Assembly (NCBI GenBank): GCA_937889655.1
Contig: CALBZG010000196.1
Span: forward strand, 1 to 42,811
Origin: an uncultured Clostridia bacterium
Lineage (GTDB): Bacteria > Bacillota > Clostridia > Peptostreptococcales > Anaerovoracaceae
Direction: 5' to 3'
DNA: 42,811 nucleotides
Shown here piece by piece: positions 9,012-17,256 of this stretch (position 1 is its first letter; every line of letters starts with the position of its first letter). The position numbers were made by a program, and so were the translations under genes. The notes under the pieces are model-generated. The model ran no database searches and had not been told where the DNA came from. It saw only the letters and a program-made list of their open reading frames with translations.

Positions 9012-11689
9012 TAAATTTTCTTTACAACCATCTCGAGACGAGCAGCCACCTTTTCAAGCATGTCTTCGTATTTGGTTTGTTTTTCCTTTTCTTCATTAAT
9101 CACATGTTCTGGGGCTTTTGCGATGAATCCCTGGTTTGCCAGTTTCCCCGCAACTCTCTTAACCTCATTTTCAAGACGGGCTTTTTCCTTCGTAAGTCGT
9201 TCAAATTCCGCTTGATAGTCGAGAAGATCCTCCAACGGGATCAGAATGGTAGCCCCATCGATTTCCGCTGACATGACTTCTTGAGGTGCTTTTTCTCTGT
9301 CACAGATGAATTCGATCGCAGTTATGTTCGCCAAATTCATAATGTGCCGCTGCCCGCTTTTCAGGCTATCTGCTTTTTCCCCATCCGCAATGATGACAGC
9401 TCTCAATTTCCGGCTCGGTATGGCTTCGGCTTCAGCCCGTATATTTCTTATCGCCTTTATGGCGTCCATGGACATGTTTATTACAGCAGCCTCTTGCTCA
9501 TAGATTTTTTCTTCGGTATAGGCCGGCCATGATTCTTTTATAAGAAAGCCCTCCGGATTGTCATACTTTTGGTTCATTTTATCCTTCGGCAAATGGCTCC
9601 AAATTTCCTCAGTTATGAAAGGCATAAAAGGATGCAGCATCCTGAGCTGATCTTTTAGCGCCTGTACTAATACTCCTCTGGCTGTCTTTTTGTCTTCCTC
9701 ATCGTCTCCATATAACCTGCTCTTCACCATTTCGATGTACCAGTCGCAGTATTCATTCCAAATGGTCTCATAAACCTTCTGTCCTGCCAGCGCGAGGTCA
9801 AATTTTTCCATCATTTTTGTTGTATAGACAGCCGCATCATTGATTCTTGATAGTATCCATTTGTCCTCGTCCTTGAGGCGTTCCTGAGACATCTCTTTAA
9901 AAGTACCCTCCTCATCCTGAAGGTTCATGATGACAAAACGGGAGGCGTTCCAGAGCTTGTTGGCAAAATTTCTGGAGCTTTCAAGTTTTTCGATTTTAAA
10001 CCTCATGTCATTTCCCGGCGTGCAACCAGTCATCAACATGAATCTCAAAGCATCTGCCCCGTATTGTTCGATTACCTCCAAAGGATCGATTCCGTTCCCA
10101 AGGGACTTGCTCATTTTCCGACCTTCCGCATCTCTCACCAGTCCGTGTACAAAAACATACTTGAACGGAATCTCCCCGGTGGCTTCCAGCGCAGAAAACA
10201 CCATTCTGACGACCCAGAAAAAGATGATGTCATAACCGGTTACAAGCACGTCCGTCGGATAGAAATATTCCAGGTCTGGTGTCTTTTCCGGCCATCCAAG
10301 GGTAGAAAACGGCCATAAGCCCGATGAAAACCACGTATCGAGAACATCTTCATCCTGCCTCAATTCACCGCCGCAATGAGGGCAGCTTTCAGGAACTTGG
10401 GTATCAACGACCACCTCGCCGCAAGCGTCGCAATAATATGCAGGTATTCTATGCCCCCACCATAGCTGTCTCGAAATACACCAGTCCCTTATGTTTTCCA
10501 GCCAATGGATATATATCTTCTCAAAACGTTCAGGCACATGCACCAACTCGCCCGATTTTGCCGCATCAAGAGCTGGCTTGGCCAGAGATTCCATCGCGAC
10601 GAACCATTGATCAGACAGCCTTGGTTCTACGATCGTATTGCATCTGTAGCATTCTCCAGTCGGGATGACTTTTTCTTCTGTTTTGACCAGATACCCCGCC
10701 GCCTGGAGATCCTTGACCCATGCCTTTCTGCATTCAAAACGATCCATGCCCTCATATTTGCCGGCCAGCTCGTTCATGGTAGCATCCGCATTGATACAGC
10801 TCAGCCTGTCCAAACCATGCCTTTCACCGACTTCAAAATCATTAGGATCATGAGCCGGTGTTATTTTAACTGCACCTGTCCCCTTTTCAGGATCCGGATA
10901 AAAATCGGCGATGATTGGGATTTCCCTGCCCACCAGCGGTAAAACGACCTTTTTCCCAATCAGGTCCATGTAGCGTTCGTCGTCAGGATGCACCGCCACT
11001 GCAACGTCTCCAAACATGGTTTCCGGGCGGGATGTGGCGACCACGATGCCCTCGCCGCCATCAACAGACGGGTATCTGAAATACCAATAGGAACCATTTT
11101 TATCTTCATGCTCGACCTCGGCGTCCGATAATGCGGAGCCGCAGGTAGGACACCAATTTATAAGTCTGTTGCCCCTGTAAATAAGTCCTTTTCTATACAA
11201 CCGTACGAAGAATTCATTGACCGCTTTATTGCATCCCTCATCCATGGTAAAGCGTTCTCTCTCCCAGTCACAGGAATCACCCAGTTTTCTGCACTGCTGA
11301 GTGATCATCCCGCCATAGACCCGCTTCCAATCCCAGGCCCTTTTCAAGAATTCTTCCCGACCAATATCTTCTTTTTCAAGGCCCTCTTCTTTTCTCAGTT
11401 TTTCAACAACCTTGACTTCCGTAGCAATACTGGCATGATCAGATCCCGGCAGCCAAAGTGCGCTGAAGCCCTGCATCCTTTTAAATCTGGTCAAAACATC
11501 CTGCTGCGTCTGGTCGAGGGCATGGCCCATATGAAGCTGACCCGTTATATTCGGCGGCGGCATGACAATGGTGAAAGGTTTCTTATTCGGGTCCCTCTCT
11601 GCTCTGAAGGCTCCCTTCGCTTCCCATTCTGCATAGATACGATCTTCGAAATCTTTGGGATCATATGTTTTTGATAAATTGTTTTCCAT
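9011..11689 (-). CDS. valS: Valine-tRNA ligase
   Basis: Class I aminoacyl-tRNA synthetase of 892 residues. HMGH (the HIGH motif) is at 53-56 and KMSKS at 525-529. The WCPTCGSALSDAE segment (179-191) and the editing-domain signature ATSRPETMFGD (218-228) mark it as ValRS. Further cysteine pairs at 347/350, 420/423 and 436/439 suggest zinc sites. The C-terminal coiled coil (LTKEKARLENEVKRVAGKL) is the ValRS tRNA-binding arm. ATG at 11689 follows AGAGGAG. Only 59 bases separate it from larC, too few for a T-box leader, so expression must come from upstream. It is followed immediately by folC, as in many Firmicutes. Confidence 0.97.
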   Translation of the reverse strand: MENNLSKTYDPKDFEDRIYAEWEAKGAFRAERDPNKKPFTIVMPPPNITGQLHMGHALDQTQQDVLTRFKRMQGFSALWLPGSDHASIATEVKVVEKLRKEEGLEKEDIGREEFLKRAWDWKRVYGGMITQQCRKLGDSCDWERERFTMDEGCNKAVNEFFVRLYRKGLIYRGNRLINWCPTCGSALSDAEVEHEDKNGSYWYFRYPSVDGGEGIVVATSRPETMFGDVAVAVHPDDERYMDLIGKKVVLPLVGREIPIIADFYPDPEKGTGAVKITPAHDPNDFEVGERHGLDRLSCINADATMNELAGKYEGMDRFECRKAWVKDLQAAGYLVKTEEKVIPTGECYRCNTIVEPRLSDQWFVAMESLAKPALDAAKSGELVHVPERFEKIYIHWLENIRDWCISRQLWWGHRIPAYYCDACGEVVVDTQVPESCPHCGGELRQDEDVLDTWFSSGLWPFSTLGWPEKTPDLEYFYPTDVLVTGYDIIFFWVVRMVFSALEATGEIPFKYVFVHGLVRDAEGRKMSKSLGNGIDPLEVIEQYGADALRFMLMTGCTPGNDMRFKIEKLESSRNFANKLWNASRFVIMNLQDEEGTFKEMSQERLKDEDKWILSRINDAAVYTTKMMEKFDLALAGQKVYETIWNEYCDWYIEMVKSRLYGDDEEDKKTARGVLVQALKDQLRMLHPFMPFITEEIWSHLPKDKMNQKYDNPEGFLIKESWPAYTEEKIYEQEAAVINMSMDAIKAIRNIRAEAEAIPSRKLRAVIIADGEKADSLKSGQRHIMNLANITAIEFICDREKAPQEVMSAEIDGATILIPLEDLLDYQAEFERLTKEKARLENEVKRVAGKLANQGFIAKAPEHVINEEKEKQTKYEDMLEKVAARLEMVVKKI

Positions 11690-11748
11690 ATAGCTGCTCC
11701 TCTTTATATAGTTTCAAGACCATCTCGAACGAAAGGTGTACACCGTTG

Positions 11749-12486
11749 TCACAGCTCGGTGAGAAAAGCTTTCAGCCCTCCGAGGCCGGTCTCCCTGCCG
11801 CCGTAGCCAGTACCCGCTGCGATGATATTCCCTGTAGGCGCCCCATGCCTGGCATTTAGGCCCAACAGGATGCCTAATCCCGTTGGCGTCACCAGTTCCG
11901 TTTCGATATCCGTTTCTTCAAATTTTAAATCCGACTTTTTCATCATGGCCGATACCGCAGGTACCGGCACAGGCACAGTGCCATGGCTGCACTGTATGCT
12001 CCCATGACCGTCATGAATCTCCGAGCATATAACATCCTTTATCTCAAGGCCATCGATATACGCAGCGATGCTGAGTATATTCATTATCGCCTCCATCCGC
12101 CCGACTTCGTGAAAGTGTACTGTGTCCAAAGTTTCTCCGTGTACCTCGGCTTCGGCCTCTGCAATGATTCGGTATATATTTTTTGCAGATTCCTTTGCTC
12201 GAGCTGATATGGGAGCATTTTCGATGATTTCCAGAATATCATTATAGCTTCTGCAGGAATGCTCAATATGGTCAAGACTGCAATGGTCATGGTCATGTTT
12301 GTCTTCATGCTTGTGATTGTGGTCATGGCCATGGTCGTGGTTGTGATCATGATCCTCTTCATGTTCGTGATCGTTGATATCGGCTTCCTCCATTTTCATC
12401 AAAGAGTCCACCCCCATGTCCACCAGCGCTTTGAGGAGCATATCCGCAGAAATCCCTGCTTTACAATCGATATATAATGCTCTCAT
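11749..12486 (-). CDS. larC: LarC N-terminal-domain protein (nickel-pincer cofactor cyclometallase, LarC1-like)
   Basis: LarC inserts nickel into the pyridinium bis-thiocarboxylate cofactor of lactate racemase and related enzymes in a CTP-dependent reaction. The 245-residue product matches only the first part of LarC: an N-terminal LYIDCKAGISADM, EVHGETLDTVHFHEVG, the SHGTVPVPVPA segment and ELVTPTG. Residues 40-76 are extremely His/Asp-rich, a likely nickel-binding tract. It stops where the C-terminal LarC2 domain (IDDMNPE region in other LarCs) would begin, and none of the 59 bases before valS encodes it. In Lactiplantibacillus LarC1 and LarC2 are joined by frameshifting. The start overlaps folD by ATGA and follows AAAGGA. 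No larB or larE is in the window. Confidence 0.8.
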   Translation of the reverse strand: MRALYIDCKAGISADMLLKALVDMGVDSLMKMEEADINDHEHEEDHDHNHDHGHDHNHKHEDKHDHDHCSLDHIEHSCRSYNDILEIIENAPISARAKESAKNIYRIIAEAEAEVHGETLDTVHFHEVGRMEAIMNILSIAAYIDGLEIKDVICSEIHDGHGSIQCSHGTVPVPVPAVSAMMKKSDLKFEETDIETELVTPTGLGILLGLNARHGAPTGNIIAAGTGYGGRETGLGGLKAFLTEL

Positions 12487-13328
12487 ACGTTATCCTTTCT
12501 CTCTGCCGCTTCAGCAACATGTGTCAGCAAGAGCGCTGTGGTGATTTCTCCGATTCCGCCCGGAACAGGGCTGACTGCCCTGACAATGTCCGCTACGGCT
12601 TTCGTATCTACGTCACCGCAAATATTTCCATGGCTGTCAAAATTGATGCCTACATCAATGATGATCTGACCCTCTCTAACATATTTTTCTGTCAAAAACC
12701 CTCTTCGGCCGATGGCCGCCACAACAATGTCCGCTGCTTTGACAATATCCTTTAAGCCTTTGGTCTGCCTGTGGCATACGGTGATCGTGGCATCTCTATC
12801 CAGGAATAGCATTGCTGCAGGCTTGCCTATAACCATGCTCCTCCCCAGAATAACGACGTTCTTTCCTGCTATGTCATAACCGTAATGCTCCAGTATCTTA
12901 ATACAGGCCTCAGCAGTGCAGGGAGGAAAGCCGGATTTCTTTCCTGTAAAAACACCTGCCATGGAAGCCTGGGTGATGCCGTCTATATCCTTCTCTGCCG
13001 CTAAAGCGCCGCAGATCGCTTCTTCTACCGCTTCATCGCGCATGGGCCTGAATACCAGCACACCGTCAACGTAGCGATCTTCGTTCAATTCCCTGATCGC
13101 TTCCGATGCCTCAGCAGTCGTGATGTTATCCTTCAGAACCACATTTCGTACACTTATCCCGCATAATGCAGCTTTCTTCATGATCGATCGCTCGTATGCG
13201 AGATCGTCTTCCCTTACGCCCATTCTAACGATGGCCAACTGATATTCACGATTGGCCGCATCAATTGCAATTTTAAGCCTTTCGAGTATTTCAGCCCCCA
13301 CAGGCGCACCTTTCAAAACCTCATTCAT
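12483..13328 (-). CDS. folD: Bifunctional methylene-THF dehydrogenase / methenyl-THF cyclohydrolase
   Basis: FolD interconverts methylene-, methenyl- and formyl-tetrahydrofolate with NADP(H). The 281-residue product has GFPPCTAEAC, the dinucleotide site VVILGRSMVIGKPAA, VIDVGIN and SPVPGGIGEIT. In the active-site helix the tyrosine is Y45 (LAYERSIMKK). The lysine expected four residues later in the E. coli and human enzymes (Y-x3-K) is isoleucine here, and lysines occur at +6 and +7. A YER...K form of this helix is, from memory, typical of a clostridial FolD subfamily. ATG at 13328 follows GGAGG. Together with fhs it makes the one-carbon module, but it is a separate transcript reading on into larC. 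Confidence 0.92.
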   Translation of the reverse strand: MNEVLKGAPVGAEILERLKIAIDAANREYQLAIVRMGVREDDLAYERSIMKKAALCGISVRNVVLKDNITTAEASEAIRELNEDRYVDGVLVFRPMRDEAVEEAICGALAAEKDIDGITQASMAGVFTGKKSGFPPCTAEACIKILEHYGYDIAGKNVVILGRSMVIGKPAAMLFLDRDATITVCHRQTKGLKDIVKAADIVVAAIGRRGFLTEKYVREGQIIIDVGINFDSHGNICGDVDTKAVADIVRAVSPVPGGIGEITTALLLTHVAEAAERKDNV

Positions 13329-13349
13329 GAATAAAATCCTCCATTTTGC

Positions 13350-13378
13350 ATTCTATCAAAAAAAGAGCGCCAATACAA
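13350..13378 (-). promoter_or_regulatory. Promoter of the folD-larC-valS-...-der transcript
   Basis: A -35 TTGTAT (13373-13378) and a -10 TAGAAT (13350-13355) are separated by 17 bases. The -35 box lies in the loop and descending arm of the upstream fhs terminator, and the spacer contains its T-run. The start of transcription would fall about 15 bases before the folD ribosome binding site. Confidence 0.6.
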
Positions 13379-13391
13379 TTAGATTGACGCT
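13358..13391 (-). terminator. Rho-independent terminator of fhs
   Basis: A nine-base-pair stem AGCGTCAAT / ATTGGCGCT (one G-U pair) with an eight-base loop is followed by seven Ts on the minus strand. It lies 80 bases beyond the fhs stop codon. Confidence 0.85.
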
Positions 13392-13473
13392 AAATGTGAA
13401 TCTTTTTCAACTTAATAATATGTATTTCACAAGGTTTCCGGCGTTTTTTATACCCATTACGGCATCACGCGCT

Positions 13474-15150
13474 TTAGAAAAGCCCGGATATCTTTCCGGT
13501 ATTATCCACGTCGATTTTTTCCGCCGCAGGAACTTTCGGAAGCCCCGGCATGGTCATGATATCCCCAGTCAATGCAACGATAAATCCTGCTCCGGCTGAA
13601 ACCTTTAAATTTCTTACAGTTAGAACGAAATCCTTTGGTGTTCCTGCAAGGGAAGCATCATCAGAAAAACTGTACTGGGTTTTGGCCATGCAAATCGGCA
13701 ATTTGTCGAATCCTAATGCTGTAAGCTGCTCCATCTGCTTTTTAGCTGCAGGAAGCATGGCAATGTCTTTAGCTCTGTATATTCTCTGGGCGATGGTCCG
13801 TATTTTGTCCTCGATGCTGGTCTCCAGTTCATAGCAGAATTCCATATCGCTTTCCTTTTCGCACAGTCTGACCACTTCCTCAGCTAAAGCCCTACCTCCT
13901 TCACCGCCTTTTTCCCAAACCTCCGAGAGGGCTACATTGACGCCAAGTTCTCTGCACTTGCTCTCGACCATGGCGAGTTCTGCTTCTGTGTCCGTTGGAA
14001 AACGGTTGATTGCAACGACTGCCGGTAGTTTATAGACCTTCGTGATATTTTCAACATGCTGCAGAAGATTTGGGAGTCCCTTTTCCAATGCCGCCAAGTT
14101 TTCATTCCCAAGATCGGTTTTTGCTACTCCTCCGTGATGCTTAAGCGCACGTATGGAAGCAACGATAACCACTGCCTGTGGTCTCAAACCTGCCATTCGG
14201 CATTTAATATCAATAAATTTCTCCGCGCCCAGATCCGCACCGAATCCTGCTTCCGTCACAACGTAGTCTGCAAGCTTCAATGCTGTTTTGGTGGCCATTA
14301 TAGAGTTACAGCCATGTGCTATGTTTGCAAAAGGGCCTCCATGTATAAATGCCGGAGTTTGTTCAAGAGTCTGAACGAGATTTGTTTTCAATGCATCCTT
14401 AAGCAACGCTGCCATGGCTCCTTCAGCTTTGAGATCCGACGCCGTAACAGGTTCGTCTTTGAAGGTATAAGCTACCACGATCCTCCCAAGTCTTGCTTTT
14501 AGATCATCGATGTCACTTGATAAACACAATATCGCCATAACCTCCGAGGCTACCGTGATATCATAATTATCTTCCCTTGGAACACCGTTGACCTTTCCGC
14601 CAAGCCCATCGGTTATGAAACGCAGCTGCCTGTCATTCATATCAACACAACGATGCCAGGTGATCCTTCTAACATCGATCCCCAGCGAATTGCCCTGATA
14701 AATATGGTTATCCAACATTGCAGCCAACAAATTATTAGCCGCTCCAACGGCGTGCATGTCTCCGGTAAAATGGAGATTAATGTCTTCCATTGGAACGACC
14801 TGAGCGTAACCGCCACCTGCAGCGCCGCCTTTGACTCCGAATACCGGGCCCATTGAAGGTTCTCTTAATGCTACAAAGGATTTTTTACCGATTTTTCTTA
14901 AACCGTCTGAAAGTCCAACAGTGGTGGTGGTTTTACCCTCCCCCGCCGGTGTCGGCGTTATTGCTGTCACGAGGACCAGTTTGCCGTCCTGAGCTGATTT
15001 CATTTCGTCCAGAATATTGTAATCGATTTTTGCTTTGTAATTTCCATACAATTCCAGATACTTTTCATCGATCCCTGCGTTGGAAGCGACGTCCTTTATT
15101 CCCATTAAACGTGTGCTCTGAGCTATTTCAATATCACTTTTGAAACCCAT
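13474..15150 (-). CDS. fhs: Formate-tetrahydrofolate ligase
   Basis: Catalyses ATP-dependent formation of 10-formyl-THF from formate, the entry of formate into one-carbon metabolism and the Wood-Ljungdahl methyl branch. The 558-residue length matches the family. The P-loop TPTPAGEGKTTTTVGL is near residues 65-80, followed by REPSMGPVFGVKGGAAGGG and LHFTGDMHA. ATG at 15150 follows AAAAGGAG. It has its own promoter overlapping the end of rnhB and its own terminator, so it is probably monocistronic and can be expressed at a higher level than folD downstream. Confidence 0.97.
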   Translation of the reverse strand: MGFKSDIEIAQSTRLMGIKDVASNAGIDEKYLELYGNYKAKIDYNILDEMKSAQDGKLVLVTAITPTPAGEGKTTTTVGLSDGLRKIGKKSFVALREPSMGPVFGVKGGAAGGGYAQVVPMEDINLHFTGDMHAVGAANNLLAAMLDNHIYQGNSLGIDVRRITWHRCVDMNDRQLRFITDGLGGKVNGVPREDNYDITVASEVMAILCLSSDIDDLKARLGRIVVAYTFKDEPVTASDLKAEGAMAALLKDALKTNLVQTLEQTPAFIHGGPFANIAHGCNSIMATKTALKLADYVVTEAGFGADLGAEKFIDIKCRMAGLRPQAVVIVASIRALKHHGGVAKTDLGNENLAALEKGLPNLLQHVENITKVYKLPAVVAINRFPTDTEAELAMVESKCRELGVNVALSEVWEKGGEGGRALAEEVVRLCEKESDMEFCYELETSIEDKIRTIAQRIYRAKDIAMLPAAKKQMEQLTALGFDKLPICMAKTQYSFSDDASLAGTPKDFVLTVRNLKVSAGAGFIVALTGDIMTMPGLPKVPAAEKIDVDNTGKISGLF

Positions 15151-15184
15151 GCTATACTCCTTTTCAAGAAAATATTAATGGTTA

Positions 15185-15214
15185 ATTATATACTGCTTTC
15201 ATCATCGTTTACAA
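15185..15214 (-). promoter_or_regulatory. Promoter of fhs
   Basis: TTGTAA (15209-15214) and a perfect TATAAT (15185-15190) are spaced by 18 bases on the minus strand. The -35 box is inside the 3' end of rnhB. Transcription would start about 30 bases before the fhs ATG. Confidence 0.7.
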
Positions 15215-15857
15215 TGTTTTTTAGGAAACTTCTCCTATGGATAGGGCACAAGCCGACTTTGAGTATACCTTCGTAATGAGCTCGGGTGCCGTACCCTTTG
15301 TTTGAATCAAAACAATACTCCGGATATTCTTTGTGATATTCGTCCATCATTCTGTCCCGTGTGACTTTGGCAATGATCGACGCCGCCGCTATGGAGAGTG
15401 CTTTTGAATCTCCTTTGATAATCGCTGTCTGACTGGTGGTTATGGCCTCGATCGTGACGGCATCAAAAAGGATATGGTCAATAACGCCTCCGCTTCTATG
15501 CAGCATCTCTTCACAGTCGTTGATGGCCTGGATCATAGCAGCCTTCGTAGCTTCCAGAATGTTGATTTCGTCGATGACGTGGTTGTCCATGATACCGATC
15601 CCATAAGCCAGTGTTTTTTCCAGTATCCTGGGGTACAATTCTTCCCTTTTTTTAGCAGATAGCTTCTTCGAATCATCGACTCCTAAAACATCAAAATCCG
15701 GATGGAGCACCACACAGGCTGTGACTACCGGGCCAGCCAGTGGCCCTCGACCCACTTCATCAACCCCTGCGATATATTGCATCCCAAGGATTCTTAAGCC
15801 ATTTTCAATTTCCCTTAAATCCGCGAGCCGGCTTCTGAGCTTTTGTTCTCTGTTCAT
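15186..15857 (-). CDS. rnhB: Ribonuclease HII
   Basis: Removes ribonucleotides and RNA primers from DNA-RNA hybrids. The 223-residue product has the catalytic GVDEVGRGPLAGPVV block (Asp and Glu of the DEDD site) near residue 31, DDSKKLS, ILFDAV with a third acidic residue, and AAASIIAKVTRDR near 160. ATG at 15857 follows GGAAGG and lies three bases after the ylqF stop. The rplS-ylqF-rnhB order is conserved with Bacillus subtilis, which supports the call. Confidence 0.95.
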   Translation of the reverse strand: MNREQKLRSRLADLREIENGLRILGMQYIAGVDEVGRGPLAGPVVTACVVLHPDFDVLGVDDSKKLSAKKREELYPRILEKTLAYGIGIMDNHVIDEINILEATKAAMIQAINDCEEMLHRSGGVIDHILFDAVTIEAITTSQTAIIKGDSKALSIAAASIIAKVTRDRMMDEYHKEYPEYCFDSNKGYGTRAHYEGILKVGLCPIHRRSFLKNIVNDDESSI

Positions 15858-15860
15858 GGA

Positions 15861-16697
15861 TCAAACACCTTCCAAGGTTATTTTGCCGATCATGCCCGCC
15901 CTGAACTCATCAAGAACCGTTCTTGCGCACCTATCGTAATCGATTTTTTTGCCTGGCAGGATATATCCTCTTTTCATTGCGATCGCTTCCATTGTTTCAA
16001 GCGGCGTTTGTTGCTGCTCATCCAGTTTATATCTGCTCGCCAACAGTTGCGGGTACTGATTCATCAGAAATTTGATCAATTCCAGCGCCAACGATTCGAT
16101 ATCCATTATTTCATCTTTTATAGATCCGCAAAAGGCTAAATTAAGGCCGGCCTGAGGGTCTTCAAATTTAGGCCAAAGTATGCCCGGAGTATCCAGAAGC
16201 TGCATACTATTGGATAATGTCAGCCACTGTTTCCCTTTAGTGACTCCTGGCCTGTCGCCGGTCTGGGTGCTTTTCCTGCCGGTCATCCGGTTTATCAGAG
16301 AGGATTTGCCAACATTCGGAACGCCAACGATCATGATCCTTAAATATCGCTTCCGCAACGCATCAGCATTCTTTTCCGCTTGTATCTTTTCGAGAAGTTT
16401 GAAAAGTCCCTGGGTTCCGCCGCCGGACATGCAATTCATTGTCAAGACATGATTGCCCTGGTTTCTGAAGTGCTCTTCCCATGCTTGATTGCTGCGCTCA
16501 TCAGAAAGATCACTCTTGTTGAGCACGATTATTCTTGTCTTGTTCTTGATGATATCATCAATGATAGGATTCCTTGAAGATATGGGTATTCTTGCATCGA
16601 TCACTTCGATGACCAGATCTACCAGTTTGAGGTTTTCCTGGATCATCTCCCGAGTCTTCTTCATATGTCCGGGATACCAATTTATATGTTCGATCAT
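15861..16697 (-). CDS. rbgA: Ribosome biogenesis GTPase RbgA (YlqF)
   Basis: Circularly permuted GTPase required for a late step of 50S subunit assembly. The 278-residue product starts with INWYPGHMKKT, then has G4 NKSD before G1 GVPNVGKSSL and G3 DTPG. This permuted order identifies the YlqF/YawG family. The C-terminal RNA-binding domain follows. ATG at 16697 has GGGAG upstream. It follows the rplS terminator and no good promoter lies between, so expression may depend on read-through. It ends three bases before rnhB. Confidence 0.95.
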   Translation of the reverse strand: MIEHINWYPGHMKKTREMIQENLKLVDLVIEVIDARIPISSRNPIIDDIIKNKTRIIVLNKSDLSDERSNQAWEEHFRNQGNHVLTMNCMSGGGTQGLFKLLEKIQAEKNADALRKRYLRIMIVGVPNVGKSSLINRMTGRKSTQTGDRPGVTKGKQWLTLSNSMQLLDTPGILWPKFEDPQAGLNLAFCGSIKDEIMDIESLALELIKFLMNQYPQLLASRYKLDEQQQTPLETMEAIAMKRGYILPGKKIDYDRCARTVLDEFRAGMIGKITLEGV

Positions 16698-16725
16698 TTA
16701 CTTGCTCCCAAAATGTCCACTGTAT

Positions 16726-16750
16726 AAAAAAGGACCCTTCGGGTCCTTTA
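16726..16750 (-). terminator. Rho-independent terminator after rplS
   Basis: Stem AAAGGACCC / GGGTCCTTT with a GAA loop, continuing into a run of Ts on the minus strand, directly after the rplS stop. It would set rplS output above that of ylqF-rnhB. Confidence 0.85.
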
Positions 16751-16754
16751 AAGA

Positions 16755-17105
16755 TTATCTCTTCACTTCTTTAGCCCTTATCTTAGCGGCTTTTCCTGTT
16801 CTTTGACGCATGTAGTTGAGTTTAGCTCTTCTAACCTCACCTTTTCTGACGACTTCTATTTTGTCGATTTTAGGTGAATGCAAAGGGAATGTCTTCTCAA
16901 CTCCGACTCCGGAAGCGATCCTTCTTACCGTAAAAGTTTCGCCAACGCCGCCATTCTGCTTTTTGAGGACAAATCCTTCAAAAATCTGGATTCTTTCTCT
17001 AGCGCCTTCCTTGATTTTAATGTGGACCTTCACTGTATCTCCAACACCAAAAGCTGGTATGTCTTTTCTGAGATATTCCTGTCCAACAGCCTGCATAATA
17101 TCCAT
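16755..17105 (-). CDS. rplS: Large-subunit ribosomal protein L19
   Basis: L19 sits at the 30S-50S interface. The 116-residue product contains the family signature region GDTVKVHIKIKEGARERIQIFEGFVL, then RRIASGVGVEKTFPLHSP and the C-terminal KLNYMRQRTGKAAKI. ATG at 17105 is preceded by GGAGG with an eight-base spacer. An in-frame ATG at 17156 lies in the leader and would add a non-conserved extension. Unlike Bacillus, trmD and rimM are not directly upstream, and the gene has its own promoter and leader. Confidence 0.96.
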   Translation of the reverse strand: MDIMQAVGQEYLRKDIPAFGVGDTVKVHIKIKEGARERIQIFEGFVLKKQNGGVGETFTVRRIASGVGVEKTFPLHSPKIDKIEVVRKGEVRRAKLNYMRQRTGKAAKIRAKEVKR

Positions 17106-17181
17106 ACTGTTATTCCTCCTCTCTCCCAAGACGTTCATGGTATCCAATAAATGCACTACCCAGAGGACCGCCCGTAATAAC
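17106..17181 (-). promoter_or_regulatory. rplS 5' leader, possible L19 autoregulatory element
   Basis: The predicted transcript has about 76 untranslated bases before rplS. Within it, CCTCT near the 5' end can pair with AGAGG that forms part of the Shine-Dalgarno site, and GGTA/TACC arms can form an inner helix. L19 leader RNAs are known in low-GC Gram-positives. I cannot match the Rfam consensus by eye, so the regulatory role is an inference. Confidence 0.35.
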
Positions 17182-17187
17182 TTTTAG

Positions 17188-17216
17188 AGTATAGCACATG
17201 GTTATTGACATTGCAA
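17188..17216 (-). promoter_or_regulatory. Promoter of rplS
   Basis: TTGCAA (17211-17216) and TATACT (17188-17193) are separated by exactly 17 bases on the minus strand, about 85 bases before the rplS start codon. Confidence 0.75.
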
Positions 17217-17256
17217 TGTTTTTTTGATGAAATTGGACTATTTCAAATATCCGCTC

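Noticed and set aside
11690..11748. T-box leader for valS, or the missing LarC2 half
   Set aside because: Only 59 bases, with no T-box core. The -1 frame after larC reads about 30 codons past the stop into valS and has no LarC2 motif.
12084..12362. Met/Thr-rich frame overlapping the larC histidine tract
   Set aside because: It is a shadow of the CAT/GAC repeats of larC in another frame and has no ribosome binding site.
12258..12375. Short tandem repeats in larC as a possible CRISPR or VNTR locus
   Set aside because: The repeats are codon-level CAT/GAC alternation encoding histidine and aspartate, without spacers.
17218..17256. Terminator after the XerD-like gene
   Set aside because: Small AT-rich hairpins are present but the run after them on the minus strand is A, not T.
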